From assembly GCA_020410825.1 (NCBI GenBank), contig CP084576.1, positions 496,001 through 560,000 of the forward strand: DNA of 64,000 nucleotides, in the 5' to 3' direction. The translations under genes were made by a program, and so were the position numbers. Under the pieces are notes generated by a model. That model was not told the DNA's origin, did not search any database, and saw only the letters and a list, made by a program, of their open reading frames with translations. Positions 45,125 to 54,377 of this stretch are shown here, piece by piece (position 1 is the stretch's first letter; each line of letters begins with the position of its first letter). The stretch comes from Candidatus Megaera endosymbiont of Mesostigma viride (GTDB lineage: Bacteria > Pseudomonadota > Alphaproteobacteria > Rickettsiales > Rickettsiaceae).

Positions 45125-46066
45125 ATGATAGAATTGCGAGTTGAAGACATTATAGAAACAAGGTTAGATAGATTTCTAAGGCAAAAATTTGCCTATTTAA
45201 CTCAAGGAGTTGTGGAAAAAAATTTACGAAAAGGGCAAATCAAAGTAAATGGTAAAAAAGTAAAAGCACATACTAGAATTAACAAAGGTGATGTAGTAAA
45301 TATTGCTAATTATCTTATAAATGAAAATCTTATAATTCCTCAAAAAACTTTTTTTTCTCCTGCAGCCATCTCGCTAGCTGATAAAATTCTTAATGAATAT
45401 CTTATCTTTTCGTGCGATCAATTTATTGCCATTAACAAACCACATGGTATTGCAGCACAAGGCGGAAGCAAAATAACTATTAGTATCGACCATGCTTTGC
45501 AATATTTGAATAAAACTGAAAAAAGTCAGTATAAATTAGTTCACAGGTTAGATAAATATACGAGCGGGGTTTTTATTATAGCTAAAAATCTAAATAGTGC
45601 CATTTTACTTGGGGAAGCTTTTAGAGAAAAACAAATCCAAAAAACTTACATAGCCATATTAACAGGCGATGTATCTTTTATTCCGAAAGAAGGAAGTATT
45701 GAAAGTTATATTGGTAAAGAAAAATCCGGAGTTCAGGAAATAGTGAAAGAAACTGAAGATGGAAAATTTGCAAAAACCATATATCAACTATTAGCAAACA
45801 ACAACGATAGTGCTATAATGAAATATACCCCCCTAACCGGCCGAATGCACCAATTAAGGTATCATAGCAAACAATTAGGATTTCCAATTCTAGGTGATAT
45901 AAAATATGGCGGACTGCCTTTTAAGAGGATGATGTTACATGCGCTAGAAATTACGATTCCGGCAAGAATCTTTGGTAAGGAGCAAGTAATCGTAGCCCCT
46001 ATGGATAAAATTTTTGGGTCTTGTTTTTACAGCATTGATCCTTCATTAAAACTAAAAGAGTCATAA
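45125..46066 (+). CDS. rluC: RluC/RluD-family 23S rRNA pseudouridine synthase
   Basis: The protein has 313 residues. An N-terminal S4 domain (RLDRFLRQKFAYLTQGVVEKNLRKGQIKVNG) is followed by the catalytic domain with HRLDKYTSGVFIIAK, which carries the catalytic Asp, and PLTGRMHQLRYHSKQLGFPILGDIKYGG. It converts uridines of large-subunit rRNA to pseudouridine; RluC is more likely than RluD from the S4 layout, but this is uncertain. It converges with the orphan at 46069. Confidence 0.9.
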   Translation: MIELRVEDIIETRLDRFLRQKFAYLTQGVVEKNLRKGQIKVNGKKVKAHTRINKGDVVNIANYLINENLIIPQKTFFSPAAISLADKILNEYLIFSCDQFIAINKPHGIAAQGGSKITISIDHALQYLNKTEKSQYKLVHRLDKYTSGVFIIAKNLNSAILLGEAFREKQIQKTYIAILTGDVSFIPKEGSIESYIGKEKSGVQEIVKETEDGKFAKTIYQLLANNNDSAIMKYTPLTGRMHQLRYHSKQLGFPILGDIKYGGLPFKRMMLHALEITIPARIFGKEQVIVAPMDKIFGSCFYSIDPSLKLKES

Positions 46067-46068
46067 GA

Positions 46069-46722
46069 TTATTCTTCGTCAAGTTGAAAAATAAAATATC
46101 CATCTCCAAGTGCTTTTATCCCTTGTTCTTCCTGCATAAGCCCCGGATCTAATTCTGACGATTTTTGATTAATTTCTAAATCAGTACGTTGCAAAGAAAT
46201 ACCTAAATCTGAATTTTTATCACTACCAGTTATTAGGAGAGAAGTATCATCAGGAAATGATTCCGATACCATTGATCCAATCGATTTTGACGAAAAAGGA
46301 ATAGGGATAGGCTCAGATATAGCATGTAGTGAAATAGACGGACTTTCTTTTGTGGATTCTGAAGTTGTAACCGATACCAGGGATACTGAAGTAGTATTTT
46401 TTTCAGCCGAACCAGATAGTGGGGCTAAAGGTAGAAAAACATCTTCAGATTTGAATCGCTCTGGAGCAGAAACCTCTTCTTCCAATGGCAAGCTTTGTAA
46501 AGAGGACATAGACGTAAAGCTATTAGACACCGGCGAAGGAGATAAACTATAAATTGCATCGATTTCTATTTCTTTCTTAACTGATTTAGAGTAGATAACC
46601 GGTTTACCGACAACTAACTCAACGCTATTTTCTTCATCAGATAATATATTTTGCCCTATTCCAACAAAGCTTTTTTTACTGCCTCGCAATGGAATATCTA
46701 GAGGCTTGCTCAATTTTGACAT
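46069..46722 (-). CDS. Ser-rich low-complexity protein, unknown
   Basis: I recognise no family for this 217-residue protein. It is rich in Ser, Pro, Glu and Thr (for example SLSPSPVSNSFTSMSSL and SESTKESPSISLH), has no membrane helix or signal peptide, and appears disordered. A short acidic end reads GDGYFIFQLDEE. Coding is supported by an intact frame that fills the space between rluC and the 6S candidate and by an ATG start. It may be lineage-restricted or secreted by a non-Sec route; both are guesses. Codon use is like the neighbours. Confidence 0.55.
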   Translation of the reverse strand: MSKLSKPLDIPLRGSKKSFVGIGQNILSDEENSVELVVGKPVIYSKSVKKEIEIDAIYSLSPSPVSNSFTSMSSLQSLPLEEEVSAPERFKSEDVFLPLAPLSGSAEKNTTSVSLVSVTTSESTKESPSISLHAISEPIPIPFSSKSIGSMVSESFPDDTSLLITGSDKNSDLGISLQRTDLEINQKSSELDPGLMQEEQGIKALGDGYFIFQLDEE

Positions 46723-46808
46723 GGTCTTTCCCTTTTTACCGCTGCCATTATACAGATTTATATTATACGTGCTACTAATTTTATTAGAAAGAGCGTGAAA
46801 AAACTAAT

Positions 46809-46996
46809 AACTCTAGGATTCTGCCGGATATAAACTTCCGTGCATATAGATTCAGTTAAAATATTAAGAAAGAACCACCTTAGCCGTTGAATAAAGTCCA
46901 CCATCAGAGAACTTTCGATAAGGTGGGCTTAGTAATTACACCACCACGATGATGTAAGTGACCAATCCCTTGAAAATGCTTATGTCCTAGGGGTTT
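46809..46996 (-). ncRNA. ssrS: Candidate 6S RNA
   Basis: This stretch fills most of the 317-base gene-free gap at 46723-47039, directly downstream of zapA. In many proteobacteria the 6S RNA gene ssrS lies next to zapA. Read on the minus strand, the RNA has a closing stem candidate (TAGGA near the 5' end with TCCTA near the 3' end), unpaired stretches between, and an inner hairpin built on CCACCTTA / TAAGGTGG. The length of about 188 nt is normal for 6S. Its 5' end is 44-50 bases from the zapA stop. 6S RNA mimics an open promoter and binds sigma-70 RNA polymerase. Confidence 0.65.
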
Positions 46997-47039
46997 TTTA
47001 TCTATTCTGACGCACTACGCAGCCCTTAAGTTACTTTTA

Positions 47040-47348
47040 TCATCTTTCTAATTTTTCTGCAACTACTTTCAGTTCATTAAATATAGAAGATAATAGTATT
47101 TTAAAGTCTTCATTAACCTCTTTTGCTACACCTTCAGCTTCTAAGTTTGCTTGCTTTTGCTTATTATCCAAAAGATTAAGTGCAACCATAACAAGCAGGA
47201 GTTCAAAAGAAGCAGAAGGGTTAGCTTGTCTTACTTTATTTATTTCAACGTCCAGTTTTATAGCAAGAGAATGAAGTTCCGCATGGCTTTCTTCCGGACA
47301 GTATAATTTAAAGTCTCTATTGCTTAGAGTTATTGTTACTATCGACAT
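47040..47348 (-). CDS. zapA: ZapA-like cell division protein
   Basis: The protein has 102 residues. VTITLSNRDFKLYCPEESHAELHSLAIKLDVEIN matches the N-terminal ZapA domain, and the rest is a long coiled coil. ZapA cross-links FtsZ filaments at the division ring. It overlaps the upstream coiled-coil gene by 32 bases and is followed by the 6S RNA candidate, a classic pairing. Confidence 0.9.
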   Translation of the reverse strand: MSIVTITLSNRDFKLYCPEESHAELHSLAIKLDVEINKVRQANPSASFELLLVMVALNLLDNKQKQANLEAEGVAKEVNEDFKILLSSIFNELKVVAEKLER

Positions 47349-47550
47349 AATGATTTCTTATTTGTTCTAGTTCTTTAATATACTCTTTAATTTGATTAAG
47401 AATTACTGCACTGCTATTTTTTAACTCCTGATTCTGTATTTTTAAATCTTCAATTTGCTTATCTTTCAAATTTAGTTCGAAGATAAGTTTATCCACACTG
47501 CGATTAATCTGTTTTATAAGGTATATCAGAGCTTTGTTGTCTACTTCCAT
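47317..47550 (-). CDS. Small coiled-coil protein upstream of zapA
   Basis: The protein has 77 residues and is coiled coil nearly throughout (VDKLIFELNLKDKQIEDLKIQNQELKN has heptads). Small coiled-coil genes commonly precede zapA in alphaproteobacteria (DUF4164 or ZapB-like); a link to division is likely but unproven. It overlaps the HTH gene by 47 bases and zapA by 32, and the dense overlaps support translation. Confidence 0.65.
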   Translation of the reverse strand: MEVDNKALIYLIKQINRSVDKLIFELNLKDKQIEDLKIQNQELKNSSAVILNQIKEYIKELEQIRNHYVDSNNNSKQ

Positions 47551-47932
47551 CGTTTACATCATCTGATTGAGTTGTTATAAGTAAGTCTTCAGGTTGTACC
47601 TTTAAAAAATCATATAATGCTATCACCAAAGCCAGTAAAATAACAGAACAAATAATTATATATTTTGTATATTTTTTAGTAATAACAGGTATCTCAGAAC
47701 TGTTTAATACTTGCGTTGTCTCTAACTCATCATCCCGCTCATTCTGGGGATTAATTCCAAGAAACTCATAATACATTTTTTTGTATCCTTCAGTATAAAC
47801 TTTCCCAGGCATTATATCGTAATTCCCTTCTTCAAGAGCAAGTAAATATTGTTTGCGAATATTTAGTTTTTCTGCAACATAATCAATGCTATACCCCGCT
47901 GCTTCTCTTGCTTCTTTCAATTTAGAACTCAT
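47504..47932 (-). CDS. RodZ-like HTH membrane protein
   Basis: The protein has 142 residues. An N-terminal helix-turn-helix (about 1-60, LKEAREAAGYSIDYVAEKLNIRKQYLLALEEG) is of the HTH_25 type found at the start of RodZ, followed by KVYTEGYKKMYYEFLGI. A single membrane helix lies at about 91-113 and a short outer tail follows. RodZ links MreB to the cell-shape machinery; this short form lacks the periplasmic beta domain, so it may be a reduced RodZ or another membrane-bound regulator. It lies 2 bases after gdh. Confidence 0.78.
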   Translation of the reverse strand: MSSKLKEAREAAGYSIDYVAEKLNIRKQYLLALEEGNYDIMPGKVYTEGYKKMYYEFLGINPQNERDDELETTQVLNSSEIPVITKKYTKYIIICSVILLALVIALYDFLKVQPEDLLITTQSDDVNDGSRQQSSDIPYKTD

Positions 47933-47934
47933 AG

Positions 47935-50900
47935 TTACCCACTAAGTTGTCTTAAGAATAATTCGAATTTTTTATTAGCTAATATAAGCATATTTAAGTT
48001 AACGGTTTCCTGGAATTTAAGTTCTGTTACAAAATTGGTAAAAATACCAGCACTTTGATTATTGTTATTAATCCAACTTAATAAATCAACTCTATTTTGT
48101 TGTTTTTTTATTATTTCCGTAACAAAACGCCTCTGTTTATCATAAAAATCATCTTTTAGGGATTGGATAGATAGTCTATTCCAATAAGAATCGTCTATCT
48201 GCGCATCGCATGATTTTCTAAGCCAATCAATATTCAATAACTCTCCACTTTCAAAGTATAAGTTTGCAACATCTTCGTCTTTAGAATTAGTAACTTTAGC
48301 AACATAAATAATATCAAAAGCTGATACTAACGATTCTAAAGAAGCTACAGCTTTTGCTAGACTTTCTTGAACTCCTGCTTGTTTATAAATATTGATTTTA
48401 TTATAAAATTTTGTTTTAGTTTCTCCCACTAGAAGTTTTCCCATTAAGCTAGTTATCCGGTGTATTTGCTCTTTATAATCTTCTATAGTCTCTAAAATAT
48501 TGATCGGAGATTTGGTATTTTTTATAAACCAGCTAATACCCCGGCGCATTATTTTGGCAAGGTCAGTAAACATATCCACTTTTATTTCTGTAGTAATTGT
48601 CTTATCCAGGTTCTCTACTTTTTTCCATAAACCGTCTAAATCAAACAATTCGCAAATGACACTGTGGGCTCTTGCAATATCACATAAAACTCCACCTGTT
48701 TCTTTTTCGATATCAGTAATTAATGATCCCCCCAGTTGATTAACTAATTTATTAGCTATAACAGTAATTATAATTTCTTTTTTTAAAGGATGATTTAGAA
48801 TTTCGTTGCTAAACTTATCTCTCATTAAATGAGGAAAATAATTAAACAAATATTTCTGAAAGTATTTATCTTCTGCAATATTCGAGCACATCAGCTGCTT
48901 TTCCACTAACATTTTGCTATACGACAATAACACTGCAAGTTCTGGGCGTGTTATTTTTTCTCTTGCAATTGCTCTGCGCGAAAGTTCTGACAAAGCAGGC
49001 AAGAATTCAACTTCTCTGTTTAGTAAACCTTCTTGTTCTAGGTTACGTATTAACTGCCCAAAATTTTCAATATTTAAAACTGGTGTTCTTTGCGCAATAG
49101 TAATTGCTTGATTCTGATCATAATTATCAGTTAATACTAATTCCTCGACTTGCCCGGTCATTTGCTGTAACAAATAGTTACGTTCTTCTACAGGAAAGCT
49201 ACCAGAAGAAGTAGACATATTCAAAGCAATTTTAATATTTACTTCGTGGTCAGAACAATCAACACCGGCAGAATTATCAATAAAATCAGTATTTATATGT
49301 CCGCCACAAAGAGCATACTCAATTCTACCGAGCTGGGAAACTCCAAGATTTCCCCCCTCACAGATTACTTTAGTGCGTATATCTCTCGCATCACAGCGTA
49401 AATTATCATTTGATTTATCACCAATATCTGCATTATTTTCTGATAATGCTTTAATATAAGTGCCTATCCCACCATTCCATAATAAATCCACATCAGCTTT
49501 TAGAATCGCTTTAATTAAATCATTAGGAGTAACAGAATTACTTTCTAAACCAAGAAGGCTTTGTATTTCCTTAGATATATCAATGATTTTTGCCGATCTC
49601 TCGAAAACCCCCCCACCTTTAGAAATTAATTCAGGATTATAATCCGACCATTTACTACCTGGCATATTAAACAACCGTTGCCTCTCTTTATAACTTGACT
49701 TGTAGTCTGGATTTGGATCTATAAAAATATGCATATGGTTAAATGCCGCTACCAATTTTATATATTTGGAGAGCAACATACCGTTACCGAATACATCTCC
49801 TGACATATCTCCAATACCAATTACTGTAAATGGCTCGGACTGAATATCCCTGCCCATATCATAAAAATGAGAGCGAGCTGAAATCCACGCTCCTTTAGCT
49901 GTAATACCCATCTTTTTATGATCATAACCCACTGATCCACCGGATGCAAAAGCATCACCAAGCCAGAAATTATACTCCAGTGAAACGTGATTTGCATAAT
50001 CAGAAAAAGATGCGGTTCCTTTATCAGCCGCTACTACTAAATATGGATCGTCATGATCGTAAATTACGGTTTTTGCCGGCCGAACTATTTCACCATTAAC
50101 CAAGTTATCAGTAAGGTCTAAAAGGCCTCTCAAGAAATTTTGATAACATTCAACAACTTTTACCATATATTCCGTGCGAGAAAAGTGTCCTTGCTCAAAT
50201 TTAACAAAGAAACACCCTTTAGAACCAACCGGTACTATAACAGCATTCTTAGCCATCTGAGCCTTCATCAAGCCCAGTACTTCTAATCTATAATCTTCTC
50301 CCCTATCTGACCACCTAATTCCTCCCCGTGCAACCTTCCCACCCCTAAGGTGGATACCTTCAAATTCATTAGAATAAATAAAAATTTCAGCATAAGGTCT
50401 TGGCAGCGGTAGGTCTGGCACTTTATGCGAATCAAATTTAAAAGAAATATAAGGTTTTATCGCATCATCTCTGGTTTGATAAAAATTAGTTCTAGTAATT
50501 GCTTTAATAATTTGATACATATTACGCAGGACTTTATCCTCCGTACTATTTGAAACTACATCAAGGTAATTTTCTAGGTCCTTACTAATAGATTTTGCCA
50601 GTTTTTTTGAATATAATTCAGGATCAAATAATGCACTGAAAAGCTTCACGAGTAGTTCTGTAAATTTATGATGTTTTATTAAAGTTAGCTGAGCATATGC
50701 CTTTCCATAAGAAATACCAGTTTGATGTAAATATGTTGTTAAGGCCTTCAATAAATAAATTTTTTGCCACTCCATACCAGAAATAACAAGTAACTTACTT
50801 AAAGAGTTGCTTGAGAATATACCCTCATTTATTTTCTCAAGAGCTAATTCAATATTTTTCTTTAACACGCTAAATGGAATTTCTATTTCCGTATGGCTTG

Positions 50901-52725
50901 CTAAAATAAATTCATAAATCCAACTCTGCTTAATTTCATTTGTTTCTTTGATTATAAAACTTTGTTCATCAATGGCTATAAAACCTAAATTCTCAATAGC
51001 AGGCAAAGTATCAGAAAGAGTTAAAAATACCGACGGGCTGTAAATTTTCAAAATAAACTCCGAAGGTGATTTTTGTAAGAGGTTAAAAACGGTTTTGTTT
51101 AAATCTGAAGCTTTTTTCAGGTTGTTAATATCCTCAATTGTAGCACTTGCATTAAATTTATGCTTATACTCAGGAGGAAAAGCAAATTCTAGCTGCTTAT
51201 GTTTAAGCCCCCCTTCGTATTCTCCATATTTTTCGCATAATTTATCTAATAAAGAGTCGGACCAATTGGTAGTGATTTTTATCAAATCTTCCTCTAATTC
51301 CTGAGGGATAAAGTTGAGCTTCCTTTTATCTTTTACAGGAATAGTAGCAAAAAGGTGAGAAAAATCCTGAGCTAATACTGTTATATTATCAGTAATAATT
51401 TCACTATCAAACTTTTCAGACAGATAGTTGCTAATTGTATTATACACATCTGGCGTGAGACGATTCCTTGGCATAAAAATGATAATATTAATAAAGGAAC
51501 CGGCCCAATCTTGCTGAATAAACAATTTTAATTTTTTGCTACGCATGCTTGAAAGCATATGAAGGCACATACAATACAAATCGGTTTCATCAATTTGGAT
51601 TAAAGTATCACGAGGTAAAGATTCGATAATATTTTTTAGCTTTTTAGAATTGTAACTGTTTAAAGGAAATCCTGATTCATCAAGCACATAATTCATCTTT
51701 CCCCGCAAAATAGGTACACTTTTTATGGATTGGTAATAAACTGCCATTCCATAAAGTCCAAAAATTATACTACCTGATTTATATCCCCCATTTTCATCTA
51801 GATGCTTAATTAGAATATAATCTACAAGGGCATTACGATGCACCGGCGATACTTTATTAAGTTTGCCAAGCATGGCAAGTTTATTAGAGTAATAATCCCT
51901 TTTAGAAAACTCTATTATAACCTTTAATTCCTCCTTATTATCTTGCCAAATATCTTTTACTCCATCTTCATGGGTTATTTGCATGGAGGAAGTATCAAAT
52001 TCAACCATGCCAAGGAAAGTAAAATTATCTTTCTGTAACCAATTTAGGAAATCAAGAGCCTCTTCAGTAGGTAATCCTCTTTCCTCATAGACATCTTTAT
52101 GGCTTACTATCTCAGTAGTTACAGCAATTAATTTATTTAGCAAGCTTTGCCAAGAGTTATAGGTATAATCGACTAAATCGATAATTTTATTTATTTCTTT
52201 TTTTAAGATTTGTATGGTTTCTTCATTAAAATTTCCAAGAGCTTTAATAAACACTAATGATTCTCTTGAAGCTTCTTCACCTGTCGAAACAATATCAACT
52301 AAGTTGCCATTTTTATCTCTTTTAGAAAAAACCACAGGATGAAACGTAAAAATAGTTTGTAGTCCCAGTCTTGATATTAAACAATTCAACGAATCAATAA
52401 TAAACGGCCGATTTTCAATAATTATTAATATTGTAATGGAATTGTTGTTTTGAAATTTAACTTTTGAAATTTCAATTTTTCTTTCTTCATTTTTTCTTTG
52501 TTTAAAAAATTCAAAAGCTTCATCAGTAAAATCACCAAACAATGAGATTTTATCTTTTAATCTGTAATCAACAGGAATATAAGTTAAAAATTTCTGAGCA
52601 AATTTTCTATATAACTCACCTTTTTTCTTTGCTTTTACTAAATTAAGTATATCAGGAGTAAAATCTTCAATTGTGCAATTAAGTTTGCTCAAAGATAGAT
52701 AATTATTGTTCTCATTGTCATCCAT
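47935..52725 (-). CDS. gdhB: NAD-specific glutamate dehydrogenase, large L_180-type
   Basis: The protein has 1,596 residues, the expected size for the large NAD-dependent enzymes of proteobacteria. N-terminal ACT-like regions (to about residue 500) precede the catalytic core, where EGIHLRGGKVARGGIRWSDRGEDYRLEVLGLMKAQMAKNAVIVPVGSKGCFF contains the substrate site, and VIGIGDMSGDVFGNGMLLS and NLGVSQLGRIEYALCGG are NAD-domain segments. It deaminates glutamate to 2-oxoglutarate and feeds the TCA cycle, a main carbon route in Rickettsiales. It is the first gene of a minus-strand group with the HTH, coiled-coil and zapA genes. Confidence 0.95.
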   Translation of the reverse strand: MDDNENNNYLSLSKLNCTIEDFTPDILNLVKAKKKGELYRKFAQKFLTYIPVDYRLKDKISLFGDFTDEAFEFFKQRKNEERKIEISKVKFQNNNSITILIIIENRPFIIDSLNCLISRLGLQTIFTFHPVVFSKRDKNGNLVDIVSTGEEASRESLVFIKALGNFNEETIQILKKEINKIIDLVDYTYNSWQSLLNKLIAVTTEIVSHKDVYEERGLPTEEALDFLNWLQKDNFTFLGMVEFDTSSMQITHEDGVKDIWQDNKEELKVIIEFSKRDYYSNKLAMLGKLNKVSPVHRNALVDYILIKHLDENGGYKSGSIIFGLYGMAVYYQSIKSVPILRGKMNYVLDESGFPLNSYNSKKLKNIIESLPRDTLIQIDETDLYCMCLHMLSSMRSKKLKLFIQQDWAGSFINIIIFMPRNRLTPDVYNTISNYLSEKFDSEIITDNITVLAQDFSHLFATIPVKDKRKLNFIPQELEEDLIKITTNWSDSLLDKLCEKYGEYEGGLKHKQLEFAFPPEYKHKFNASATIEDINNLKKASDLNKTVFNLLQKSPSEFILKIYSPSVFLTLSDTLPAIENLGFIAIDEQSFIIKETNEIKQSWIYEFILASHTEIEIPFSVLKKNIELALEKINEGIFSSNSLSKLLVISGMEWQKIYLLKALTTYLHQTGISYGKAYAQLTLIKHHKFTELLVKLFSALFDPELYSKKLAKSISKDLENYLDVVSNSTEDKVLRNMYQIIKAITRTNFYQTRDDAIKPYISFKFDSHKVPDLPLPRPYAEIFIYSNEFEGIHLRGGKVARGGIRWSDRGEDYRLEVLGLMKAQMAKNAVIVPVGSKGCFFVKFEQGHFSRTEYMVKVVECYQNFLRGLLDLTDNLVNGEIVRPAKTVIYDHDDPYLVVAADKGTASFSDYANHVSLEYNFWLGDAFASGGSVGYDHKKMGITAKGAWISARSHFYDMGRDIQSEPFTVIGIGDMSGDVFGNGMLLSKYIKLVAAFNHMHIFIDPNPDYKSSYKERQRLFNMPGSKWSDYNPELISKGGGVFERSAKIIDISKEIQSLLGLESNSVTPNDLIKAILKADVDLLWNGGIGTYIKALSENNADIGDKSNDNLRCDARDIRTKVICEGGNLGVSQLGRIEYALCGGHINTDFIDNSAGVDCSDHEVNIKIALNMSTSSGSFPVEERNYLLQQMTGQVEELVLTDNYDQNQAITIAQRTPVLNIENFGQLIRNLEQEGLLNREVEFLPALSELSRRAIAREKITRPELAVLLSYSKMLVEKQLMCSNIAEDKYFQKYLFNYFPHLMRDKFSNEILNHPLKKEIIITVIANKLVNQLGGSLITDIEKETGGVLCDIARAHSVICELFDLDGLWKKVENLDKTITTEIKVDMFTDLAKIMRRGISWFIKNTKSPINILETIEDYKEQIHRITSLMGKLLVGETKTKFYNKINIYKQAGVQESLAKAVASLESLVSAFDIIYVAKVTNSKDEDVANLYFESGELLNIDWLRKSCDAQIDDSYWNRLSIQSLKDDFYDKQRRFVTEIIKKQQNRVDLLSWINNNNQSAGIFTNFVTELKFQETVNLNMLILANKKFELFLRQLSG

Positions 52726-52819
52726 AGTCTACCTAATACCCTTTAAATAACTTTAAAATATGCAAGTTAACGGTATAATATAAGAAATGTAAATCTCTAT
52801 CAACAATTAAGGACGGTTA

Positions 52820-54178
52820 ATGAATACAATTTTTGCTCAATGTTCAGGAATGGGAAAAGCTGGGGTAACCGTTTATAGGATATCGGGTTCAAGTAGTGTA
52901 GCAGCACTGGAACGGCTAATTGGTGGTCAAATAACCGCATTACAGCCACGAAAAATGTATTTACGCAAAATTTTTCATCCACAAACTGGAATCCAGATAG
53001 ATAAAGCCATGGTCGTTTATTTTAATGCAAATTCCAGTTTTACAGGGGAGGAATCAGCTGAAATACACGTCCACGGCAGTATAGCAGTAATAAAATTACT
53101 TAATCAAGCATTAGGTGTGATAGAAGATTTAAGACTTGCAGAAGCCGGAGAATTTGCCAAAAGAGCTTTTTTAAACGGTAAATTTGATTTAACGGCTGCG
53201 GAAGGTCTTGCAGATCTTATCGATGCAGAAACAGAATTACAGCATAAACAGGCCATAAGACAACTCGGCGGAGGATTAGAAGCAATATACACGAATTGGC
53301 GTCAGCAACTCCTTAAAATCATGTCTTTAATTGAAGCTTATATTGATTTTCCTGATGAAGAAATTCCTGCTCAAGTGCTGGCCAGTACCAAAGATAATAT
53401 TAGTAATTTATGCCGTGAAATATCTAATCATTTAAAGGATAATAACAGAGGGGAACGCCTTCGGAACGGTTTAAAACTTACGATAGTAGGAAAACCTAAT
53501 GTCGGTAAGTCAAGTTTGATGAATTTGCTGCTTAAAAGAGAAATAGCTATTGTTTCAAATATTGCCGGTACTACGAGGGACGTTATTGAAGGTCACCTTG
53601 ATATAGGAGGATATCCGATTATTCTTCAAGATACGGCTGGAATTAGAGATAACAGCGTAGATGAAATCGAACAAATCGGCATAAAAAAATCTAGGGAAAC
53701 CCTCAAGCATTCTGACATCAAAATTATCATGTATGATGTACAAGAATTCAATGAAAAAGACATAACACCTTTTGTAGATTTCATCGATGATAATACGATA
53801 GTTGTTTTCAATAAAATAGATGAGGTATCAGCCCACGATTATAATCATTTGAGCATGTTTACGCCACACATACCTAAGCATATACTCTATATCTCAGCTA
53901 AAACCGGCAAAAATATAGAGAAATTAATGGATCATATCTGCCAGATTGCGGAACAAATAGCTAGCCCCTCAGAAAATCCCCAAATTACTAGAGAACGCCA
54001 CAGAACTCAGCTCTCTTATGCTTTAGAAGCTTTAAGCAATTTAAATCTTGAAAGTGATTTGGTTTTAGCAGCAGAAGATATTAGAATGACTATAAGATAC
54101 CTTAGTAATATCACGGGCGTTATAACAGTGGATGAGATCTTAGGCGAAATCTTTAGCAATTTTTGCATTGGCAAATAA
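52820..54178 (+). CDS. mnmE: MnmE tRNA-modifying GTPase
   Basis: The protein has 452 residues. The N-terminal formyl-THF-binding domain (MNTIFAQCSGMGKAGVTVYRISG) is followed by a central helical domain with an inserted GTPase: TIVGKPNVGKSSLMNLL, GTTRDVIEG, LQDTAGIRDN and VFNKIDE. It ends in the invariant CIGK. With MnmG it installs cmnm5U at wobble positions of some tRNAs. A Shine-Dalgarno AAGGACGG precedes the ATG. Confidence 0.98.
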   Translation: MNTIFAQCSGMGKAGVTVYRISGSSSVAALERLIGGQITALQPRKMYLRKIFHPQTGIQIDKAMVVYFNANSSFTGEESAEIHVHGSIAVIKLLNQALGVIEDLRLAEAGEFAKRAFLNGKFDLTAAEGLADLIDAETELQHKQAIRQLGGGLEAIYTNWRQQLLKIMSLIEAYIDFPDEEIPAQVLASTKDNISNLCREISNHLKDNNRGERLRNGLKLTIVGKPNVGKSSLMNLLLKREIAIVSNIAGTTRDVIEGHLDIGGYPIILQDTAGIRDNSVDEIEQIGIKKSRETLKHSDIKIIMYDVQEFNEKDITPFVDFIDDNTIVVFNKIDEVSAHDYNHLSMFTPHIPKHILYISAKTGKNIEKLMDHICQIAEQIASPSENPQITRERHRTQLSYALEALSNLNLESDLVLAAEDIRMTIRYLSNITGVITVDEILGEIFSNFCIGK

Positions 54179-54377
54179 AAGTAAGGTACTTTTTTAGGTA
54201 GTATCTGATTCTGTTGTTTGGTTGAATAGCTTACTATAACGTCTATCTGAAGTTGTCCTTGACTTTTCCCTATAGTTTCCATAAGTTACCTACAAAAATT
54301 CCTACTAGGCAGCAGGTGAACTTTTAAAATACAATTAAAATACACAAAAAAATAATAACCTTAAACTCATCCTATTT

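Noticed and set aside
46352..46552. A 66-codon plus-strand frame opposite the Ser-rich orphan
   Set aside because: It lies entirely inside the longer minus-strand frame and has no start context or recognisable motif.
54179..54377. A minus-strand frame running from 54282 into mnmE, taken as a gene remnant
   Set aside because: Most of it is the complement of mnmE, and the remaining part matches nothing I recognise; the gap to comM otherwise appears empty.
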